Part shown: positions 42,508 to 47,711 of the stretch, piece by piece | Numbering within the stretch: position 1 is the stretch's first letter | Layout of the letters: each line of letters opens with the position of its first letter | From: Egibacteraceae bacterium | GTDB lineage: Bacteria; Actinomycetota; Nitriliruptoria; Euzebyales; Egibacteraceae | DNA: 47,711 nucleotides | Reading direction: 5' to 3' | Assembly (NCBI GenBank): GCA_030447925.1 | Contig: JAUJNX010000016.1 | Coordinates: 1 to 47,711 of the forward strand | The notes under the pieces: model-generated | What the model was told of the DNA's origin: nothing | Seen by the model: the letters and a program-made list of their open reading frames with translations, nothing else | The model's database searches: none | Program-made: the position numbers and the translations under genes

Positions 42508-43410
42508 TCACGCCGGCGGGCGCGAGCGCGACGCGACCGCCGCGATCACCAGCCCGATGCCGGCCGCCTCGGTGGGGGTGGGGACCTGGCGCAGGACGAC
42601 CAGGCCGACGGCGGCGGCGGTGGCGGGCAGGAGCGCGAGCAGCAGGGCGAACCGCGCCGGGGTCGTGCGCCGCAGGACCAGCTGGTCCAGTGCGTACGGG
42701 ATCGCGCTGGACAGCACGCCCACGCCCAGGCAGGCGACCAGCAGGCCGGCGTCGCCGAGGGCGGGCACGGCGGCCGGCCCCGCGAACGGGGCCGTCGCCA
42801 GCGCGCCCAGGACCATCCCCGCGGCCAGCCCGTCGACGCCGTCGCCACCGGCCGACACCCGGCTGCCCAGCACGATGTAGGCGGCCCAGCAGGCCGCGGC
42901 GGCCAGCGCGAAGGCAACCCCGAGCGGGTTGCCCTCCAGCTGCACGTCGGCGAGGAGCGCGACACCGCCGACGGCCAGGGCCAGGGCGAACGCATCGCGC
43001 CGCCCCCGCGTCCCCAGCGCCGCCACCGCGATGGGCCCCAGGAACTCGATGGCGACCGTCGTGCCCAGTGGCAGCAGGTCGACCGCCAGGTAGAAGCACA
43101 GGTTCATGACCGCCAGGGCCGTGCCGAACGCCCCGACGAGCAGCAGCCGCCGGCGGGTCCAGGCCAGCCGCCACGGGCGCCGCCACGCCACCATCACCGC
43201 GGCCGCGCCCACGATGCGCAGCCAGCCCACGCCGGCCGCCGGCAGGACCGCGAACAGCCCGACCGCCAGCGCGGCCCCCAGGTACTGGGACAGGGCGCCG
43301 GCGACGAACAGCGCGGGCGCGGGGACGCGATCCAGCGCGGCCGCCGCCGCGCCGGGCGACAGCCCGGACGGGCGCGGCGCGGGGACGGGGTTGGCGAGCG
43401 CGGCGGTCAT
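42508..43410 (-). CDS. EamA family transporter (RhtA-like)
   Basis: A 300-residue membrane protein with about ten hydrophobic segments in two EamA halves; LPLGTTVAIEFLGPIAVAALG is the motif of RhtA-type threonine/homoserine exporters. Substrate is not proven. A TAGGCT hexamer (43417-43422 on the minus strand) lies 6 nt before the ATG, again suggesting a leaderless message. It is divergent from the LVIVD gene. Confidence 0.88.
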   Translation of the reverse strand: MTAALANPVPAPRPSGLSPGAAAAALDRVPAPALFVAGALSQYLGAALAVGLFAVLPAAGVGWLRIVGAAAVMVAWRRPWRLAWTRRRLLLVGAFGTALAVMNLCFYLAVDLLPLGTTVAIEFLGPIAVAALGTRGRRDAFALALAVGGVALLADVQLEGNPLGVAFALAAAACWAAYIVLGSRVSAGGDGVDGLAAGMVLGALATAPFAGPAAVPALGDAGLLVACLGVGVLSSAIPYALDQLVLRRTTPARFALLLALLPATAAAVGLVVLRQVPTPTEAAGIGLVIAAVASRSRPPA

Positions 43411-43523
43411 GCCCGCAGCCTAGGGGCGCTTTTCAGACGCGGGGCGGCTCTGGAGCACGGAGTCGGACGACCACGGCCCGGGTGCGCACCTCAGGCGCCG
43501 GGGCGCGGCCGCGCCCCTGTCAC

Positions 43524-43546
43524 CTGTCACACCCGCCCGTTATCGT
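43524..43546 (+). promoter_or_regulatory. PafBC/RecA-NDp-type promoter of the LVIVD gene
   Basis: CTGTCACAC, 8 nt, then TATCGT. The TGTCAC core is preceded by a second TGTCAC 7 nt upstream (43518-43523), so two half sites lie in tandem. Confidence 0.65.
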
Positions 43547-43593
43547 CATCCAGGTGCCGGGTGACGGTCGTCCGGCCGGAACGGGGGGTCTGG

Positions 43594-45138
43594 ATGCGGC
43601 GTGCAATGCTCGTAGGGGTCCTGCTGCTGATGGTGCCGGGACTGCTCGCGATCCCGGCCGCGGCGCAGGAACCGCTGCCACAGCCCGCGGGCGACATCGC
43701 GGGGGTGGAGCTGGTCGGCAACCTGCCCGAGGCCAAGCAGGCGACGGCGATCAACTTCCTGGAGTACGGGCGCGCCGGCCGGCAGCGCACCGTCATGGTG
43801 GTCAACGGCCGCTTCGGCCTCAAGACCTACGACCTCGCCGACCCCGCGGCCCCGGTGCTGCTGGACGAGCTGACCAGCGAGGAGCTGAAGCTGCCCGGCG
43901 ACGTCGAGGGCACCTTCTGGCAGAACGAGGACATGGACGTCGACCAGCGGCGCAAGCTGGTGTTCATGGCCCGCGACCCGCGCGCCTACGGCCGCGCGGC
44001 GACCGACCCCAGCGCGGTGTCGGGCGTCTACCTGATCGACGCGCGCGACCCCGCGGACCTGCGCCTCATCACCTTCCACGCGATCCCGGCGGGGCACACC
44101 TCGACCTGCATCAACGACTGCGACTTCCTGTGGACCGGCGGGCCGGCCAGCAACACCGACCAGCTCGAGGCGTACCCGGGCGGGCGGCCGATCTGGGTGA
44201 CCGACATCCGCAACCCGCGCAACCCGCGCACCTACCCGACGCCGATCGACCTCGGCCGTGACGACGGGGTGAACGCCTACGCCCACGACGTCCAGGTCGA
44301 CGACGCGGGCATCGCCTGGGTGTCGGGCCGCGGCGGGGTCCGCGGGTACCACACGCGCGGCTTCCACCGCGACCCGCTCCAGGACCGCATCAGGCGGGCG
44401 ACGGCGGCGGACCCGGTGCCCTACGCCGGCGGCGGCTTCGAGGCGCAGGCCGCCCCGACCGAGTTCATGCACAACTCCATCCGCCCCGTGACCGGGGCGG
44501 GCCGCTGGGACCGGCCGGGGGCGGCGTCCTCAGCGGACTGGGACCGGCGCTGGGGCGGGCGGCGCCAGCCGCAGGGCGACCTGGTCTACGCCACGGAGGA
44601 GGCGTTCGTCTCCGACACCTGCGACGGCACCACCGGCCTGTTCTCGATCGCGTCGCTGGAGGGCAGCTACGACGGCGAGGGCTGGCGGTCGACGCCGGAG
44701 GACCCGTTCCGCCTGCGCACGGTCAGCACCTGGTCGCCGTACCAGCAGGAGGGCACCAGCCCCACCGCCTTCTGCTCCGCCCACTACTTCGAGCTGCGCG
44801 ACGGCGTGATCGCCTACGCCTGGTACGGCCAGGGCACGCGCTTCCTGGACGTGTCCGACCCCGCGAACCCGATCCAGATCGCCTACTACCGCCCCGACGA
44901 CACCAACGTGTGGGCGCCGTACTACTACGGCGACTACGTCTACACCGCCGACTACGGCCGCGGCGTGGACATCCTGCGCCTGACCGACGAGGCCCGCGCG
45001 AACGCCGACAGCCGGACCGACCTGGTGGCCCCGGCGATGTCGGCCGCCGCCCTGGCCCGCATCACCGAGACGGGGCGCGACTTCGCGCCCGACCCCGACC
45101 TCGGCTGGGCCTGCGTCCTGCCCCGCCAGGACACCTAG
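43594..45138 (+). CDS. Secreted LVIVD-repeat (beta-propeller-like) protein
   Basis: A 514-residue exported protein: signal peptide MRRAMLVGVLLLMVPGLLA with cleavage near AAAQEP. LVIVD-type repeats follow, each with a short strand and a DxxDPxxP turn: LKTYDLADPAAPVLLDEL, VYLIDARDPADLRLI, WVTDIRNPRNPRTY, FLDVSDPANPIQIAYY. These build a propeller at the cell surface; the ligand is unknown. ATG 43594 follows GGGGGG and starts the signal peptide; a GTG at 43561 in frame, close to the predicted transcription start, is an alternative. The DNA-damage-type promoter in front is unexpected for such a protein. Confidence 0.85.
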   Translation: MRRAMLVGVLLLMVPGLLAIPAAAQEPLPQPAGDIAGVELVGNLPEAKQATAINFLEYGRAGRQRTVMVVNGRFGLKTYDLADPAAPVLLDELTSEELKLPGDVEGTFWQNEDMDVDQRRKLVFMARDPRAYGRAATDPSAVSGVYLIDARDPADLRLITFHAIPAGHTSTCINDCDFLWTGGPASNTDQLEAYPGGRPIWVTDIRNPRNPRTYPTPIDLGRDDGVNAYAHDVQVDDAGIAWVSGRGGVRGYHTRGFHRDPLQDRIRRATAADPVPYAGGGFEAQAAPTEFMHNSIRPVTGAGRWDRPGAASSADWDRRWGGRRQPQGDLVYATEEAFVSDTCDGTTGLFSIASLEGSYDGEGWRSTPEDPFRLRTVSTWSPYQQEGTSPTAFCSAHYFELRDGVIAYAWYGQGTRFLDVSDPANPIQIAYYRPDDTNVWAPYYYGDYVYTADYGRGVDILRLTDEARANADSRTDLVAPAMSAAALARITETGRDFAPDPDLGWACVLPRQDT

Positions 45139-45187
45139 ACCGCCGACGGCAGTCCGGTGGTGCGCCGACCGGTGCACCACCCGGGCC

Positions 45188-45214
45188 GGCGAGCGTCCGC
45201 CCGAACGGCTCGCC
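45188..45214. terminator. Hairpin between convergent LVIVD and LysR genes
   Basis: GGCGAGC and GCTCGCC form a 7-bp stem with a 13-nt loop between the two stops. Confidence 0.55.
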
Positions 45215-45221
45215 ACGGGGG

Positions 45222-46127
45222 TCACCGCTCCCCGGGCCCGACCCCCACCGCCGCTCGTGCCGCGCTGCGCAGCGCGACCGCCAGCTCGCCGTCGTCGTCC
45301 TCGCGCTGCAGCAGCGTGAGCGACCCGGGGGACGCGTCCGCCACCGGCACGGTCGTCGTGCCCCACCGGGGCGAGTCGTGCAGCGGGACGGCGACCGACG
45401 CGGGCACGATGAGGGCGGCGCCGAGCGTGGCCAGGTGGCGTATCTGGCCCAGGAAGGACGGGTCGAACGGCGCCGCGACCCGCCTTCCCGGGTCCCCGCG
45501 GACGTCGCTCAGGCAGAAGAAGGCGTCCCAGCCCGGTGGCTCCGCGGGGTCGGCCGGCAGCCACGCGTGGTCGATCACGTCGGCGACCGTCACCGAGGGG
45601 GCGTCGGCGATCGGGTCGTCGGCGGCGACGAGCGCGACGCGCGGTTCGAGCGCCAGGACCGTCCGCCGCTGACCCGCCACCTCCACCGGCATGAGCCCCA
45701 GGCAGGCGTCGACCTCGCCGTCGGCCACCGCCCGCACCTGCTCGACGGTGTCGACCTCCCGGAACTCCAGCGCGACCTCGGGGTGCTCGCGCTTGAAGGC
45801 GTCGAAGACCCCGGGCAGCAGCGTGGCCGGTGCGCCGGTGCACAGCGCGACGCGCACGCGGTGGCGGCCCTCCGGTGCCCGCCGGGACATCGCCTCGGCA
45901 CGGGCGAGCAGGTCGCGGGCGATGGGGACGAGCTCCGCCCCGCGGCGGGTCACCCCGACCTGGCGGGTCGAGCGGTCGAACAGCGGCTCGCCGACCTCAC
46001 GCTCCAGCTTGCGGATCGCCCGCGAGAACGCCGGCTGGGTCACGTACACCCGCGCGGCCGCGCGCGTGAAGTGCAGCTCCTCGACGAGGGCCAGGAAGTA
46101 ACGGAGTTCGCGCAGCTCCACCACCAC
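45222..46127 (-). CDS. LysR family transcriptional regulator
   Basis: A 301-residue regulator. The N-terminal winged helix-turn-helix is clear (LRYFLALVEELHFTRAAARV, QPAFSRAIRKLEREVGEPLF), and the C-terminal effector domain contains VRVALCTGAPATLLPGVF and VEVAGQRRTVLALEP. The start is one of three consecutive GTG codons. The upstream gap has repeated TCGCGA sequences (46158-46185) that could be its operator. Its target is not evident; the phoD-like gene lies upstream on the same strand. Confidence 0.92.
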   Translation of the reverse strand: MVVELRELRYFLALVEELHFTRAAARVYVTQPAFSRAIRKLEREVGEPLFDRSTRQVGVTRRGAELVPIARDLLARAEAMSRRAPEGRHRVRVALCTGAPATLLPGVFDAFKREHPEVALEFREVDTVEQVRAVADGEVDACLGLMPVEVAGQRRTVLALEPRVALVAADDPIADAPSVTVADVIDHAWLPADPAEPPGWDAFFCLSDVRGDPGRRVAAPFDPSFLGQIRHLATLGAALIVPASVAVPLHDSPRWGTTTVPVADASPGSLTLLQREDDDGELAVALRSAARAAVGVGPGER

Positions 46128-46205
46128 CGAGGGTGACCGGGCAGCGGGGGGAGCCGCAATCGGCCGTCGCGATCGCGTAGTCGCGAACGGCGATCATCGC
46201 CCGCC

Positions 46206-46231
46206 CCGCCGTGGGGTGCTCCCCACGGCGG
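46206..46231 (-). terminator. Strong hairpin downstream of the phoD-like gene
   Basis: CCGCCGTGGGG-TGCT-CCCCACGGCGG, a perfect 11-bp stem with a 4-nt loop, about 40 bp after the phoD-like stop. Confidence 0.75.
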
Positions 46232-46270
46232 AGCGACAATCGCGAGCGCGACGGCAAGGGGCGCGGTCCG

Positions 46271-47711
46271 TCAGGCCGGGGTGAGGTCGGTCGACCAGAG
46301 GGTCGTGCCGGCGATGTCGACCAGCGACACCGTCATGACCCCGGTGTCGGCGGCGATCGCGGTGTGGCCGAAGAACTGCAGCCCGGCGGACGGCGGCAGG
46401 TTGACCGCGCCGCCGTCGGGGACGCGCTGGAACGCCACCCGCGGCCCGAACGTGGCGTCCAGGGCGTTGGGCCCGAAGGTCCCGGAGTTCAGCGGCCCGG
46501 ACACGAACTCCCAGAACGGCGTGAAGTCCTGGAACGCGGCCCGGTCGGGGGAGTACTCGTGGGCGGCGGTGTAGTGGACGTCGGCGGTGAACCAGACGAC
46601 GTTCGCGATCCCGCGGCGGTGGACGAACGACAGCAGGTCGGCGATCTCCAGCTCGCGGCCGAGGGCGGGCCCGTCGTCGCGGTTGGCGATGCCCTCGAAC
46701 GCCGCCGCGCCGTCCGGCACCACCAGTCCGATCGGCATGTCCGAGGCGATCGCCTTCCAGCGCGCGCGGGAGGACGCCAGCGCCGCCTTGAGCCACGCCA
46801 GCTGGCGGCGCCCCATCAGCTGGGACTCCGCCGAGCGCTCCGGCTGCAGGTTGGCGGTGTTGGGGCCCCGGAAGCTGCGCAGGTCGAGGAAGAACACGTC
46901 GAGCAACGGCCCGTAGCTGATCTTGCGGAAGATCCGGGTGTTGGAGAACGGCGTCTCGCGGATGGGCATGTACTCCACGAACGCCTGGGCTGCGCGGTCG
47001 GCCAGCACGTCGACGTTCTTCTCGGTGTACTGCGGCAGGTCCAGGATCTCGCCGGGGTACCAGTTGTTCGTGACCTCGTGGTCGTCCCACTGCGCGAACA
47101 TCGGCACCTCGGCGTTGAACGCGCGGACGTTGGCGTCCAGCAGGTTGTAGCGGTGCTGGCCGCGGAACTCGTCGAGGGTCTCGGCGACCTTGGACTTCTC
47201 CGGCGTGACGACGTTGGTCCAGACGGTCCCGTCGGGCAGGGTCACCGACGGCTGCAGCGGCCCGTCGGCGTAGACGGTGTCGCCGGAGTGGATGAAGAAG
47301 TCGGGCCGGCGGGCGCGCATCGTCTCGTAGATGCGCATGCCGCCGAACGCGGGGTTGATGCCCCAGCCCTGCCCGGCGGTGTCGCCGGACCAGACGAAGC
47401 TGACGTCGCGCCCCGCGCCGGGCGGGGTGCGGAAGCGCCCGGTCACCGGCTCGGAGGTCAGGGTCGGGTCGTCGAGGTCGGCGAACCGCACCCGGTACAG
47501 CACGTCCTGACCGGCGGGCAGGCCGCGGCGGGCGGCCGGCGCGGTGGTGTGGGCGTCCGGGGTCGGGGAGGGGGCGGCGGAGCGGCCGGCGCCGGCGGTC
47601 GACGCCGGCGCGGCGGGCGCGCCCCCCCCCCCCCCCCCGGGGGGCGCCCGGGCCCCCCCCCCCCCCCCCCGCGCCCCCACCGCGCCGCGCACGACCCCCG
47701 GGGTCACCGGC
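46271..47711 (-). CDS. phoD: PhoD-like alkaline phosphatase, 5' end missing or corrupted
   Basis: PhoD enzymes are secreted Ca/Fe-dependent phosphodi-/monoesterases. The metal-site blocks are present: FVWSGDTAGQGWGINP, FFIHSGDTVYADGPLQ, MFAQWDDHEVTNNWYPGE, and WFTADVHYTAAHEYSP near the C-terminus; an N-terminal fibronectin-like strand (YRVRFADLDDPTLTSEPVTG) precedes them. Reading upstream, the frame enters C/G homopolymers at 47622-47670, so everything before about residue 50 is unreliable and the true start and Tat signal are not seen. Confident sequence ends near 47.6 kb. Confidence 0.88.
   Translation of the reverse strand, partial: PVTPGVVRGAVGARGGGGGARAPPGGGGGGAPAAPASTAGAGRSAAPSPTPDAHTTAPAARRGLPAGQDVLYRVRFADLDDPTLTSEPVTGRFRTPPGAGRDVSFVWSGDTAGQGWGINPAFGGMRIYETMRARRPDFFIHSGDTVYADGPLQPSVTLPDGTVWTNVVTPEKSKVAETLDEFRGQHRYNLLDANVRAFNAEVPMFAQWDDHEVTNNWYPGEILDLPQYTEKNVDVLADRAAQAFVEYMPIRETPFSNTRIFRKISYGPLLDVFFLDLRSFRGPNTANLQPERSAESQLMGRRQLAWLKAALASSRARWKAIASDMPIGLVVPDGAAAFEGIANRDDGPALGRELEIADLLSFVHRRGIANVVWFTADVHYTAAHEYSPDRAAFQDFTPFWEFVSGPLNSGTFGPNALDATFGPRVAFQRVPDGGAVNLPPSAGLQFFGHTAIAADTGVMTVSLVDIAGTTLWSTDLTPA
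47622..47670. other. C/G homopolymer block, probable assembly artefact
   Basis: Two runs of 17-18 C flank GGGGGG and a short GC stretch. Such runs are rare in real coding DNA and lie at the window edge inside a conserved gene. Confidence 0.7.

Overview
This is a high-GC (clearly above 70% by eye) stretch of an actinomycetotal chromosome. The evidence for the phylum is the gene order recA-recX-(membrane protein)-miaB-(dioxygenase-like)-miaA-dapF-hflX with lexA and a LysM gene alongside, the many GTG starts, ANTAR and PafBC-type regulation, and CWB2 cell-wall-binding repeats. CWB2 repeats plus the very high GC would suit a deep-branching lineage such as Nitriliruptoria, but that placement is inference. 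The window appears to run into low-quality sequence at its right end: two C homopolymers of 17-18 bases near 47.63-47.67 kb.

Layout. 0-2.1 kb: the end of a FhuF-like 2Fe-2S protein, a TPR-like protein and a solitary ClpP. 2.2-12.3 kb: a long, internally duplicated ThyX-like protein, a degenerate membrane histidine-kinase-like protein, dapA-rnj-ftsK as one tightly packed unit, and a secreted gamma-glutamyltransferase. 12.3-13.9 kb: a VOC protein and a CaiB-family CoA-transferase/racemase, convergent. 14.1-24.9 kb: a long co-oriented run, rodZ-pgsA-cinA-thpR, then recA-recX-membrane protein-miaB-LigB-like-miaA-dapF-hflX, most junctions overlapping by a few bases. 24.9-28 kb: lexA divergent from an SOS-controlled LysM protein, then a lytic transglycosylase with a Ser-Pro-rich tail. 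28-33.7 kb: a secreted trypsin with three CWB2 repeats, and nrdR divergent from the B12-dependent ribonucleotide reductase nrdJ.

33.7-41.3 kb is an accessory island: a ThiF-domain remnant, a HigB/HigA-ImmA toxin-antitoxin pair, a 1,076-bp IS5-family element with CTAG target duplication, a DUF2188 plus animal-type heme peroxidase pair, and a DUF4062 protein with a cysteine-containing partner. 41.3-47.7 kb returns to ordinary genes: GAF-ANTAR regulator, KTSC protein, EamA transporter, LVIVD-repeat secreted protein, LysR regulator and a PhoD-type phosphatase cut by the window end.

The most coherent biology is DNA-damage control. Four promoters (thyX-like, recA, nrdJ, LVIVD gene) carry the same element, CTGTCACA(C/G)-N8-TA(T/G)CGT, which fits the mycobacterial LexA-independent RecA-NDp/PafBC promoter with exact spacing. 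recA additionally has a LexA box; lexA and the LysM gene share two LexA-type boxes; nrdJ additionally has two NrdR-like boxes 31 bp apart. This links repair (recA), dNTP supply (nrdJ and possibly the thyX-like gene) and a division-arrest candidate (LysM protein).

Seven apparent frameshifts, several in homopolymer runs, interrupt ftsK, hflX (two), lexA and the transglycosylase (three), and the IS transposase is also broken. Because ftsK, lexA and hflX are otherwise well conserved, assembly or sequencing indels are the likeliest cause.
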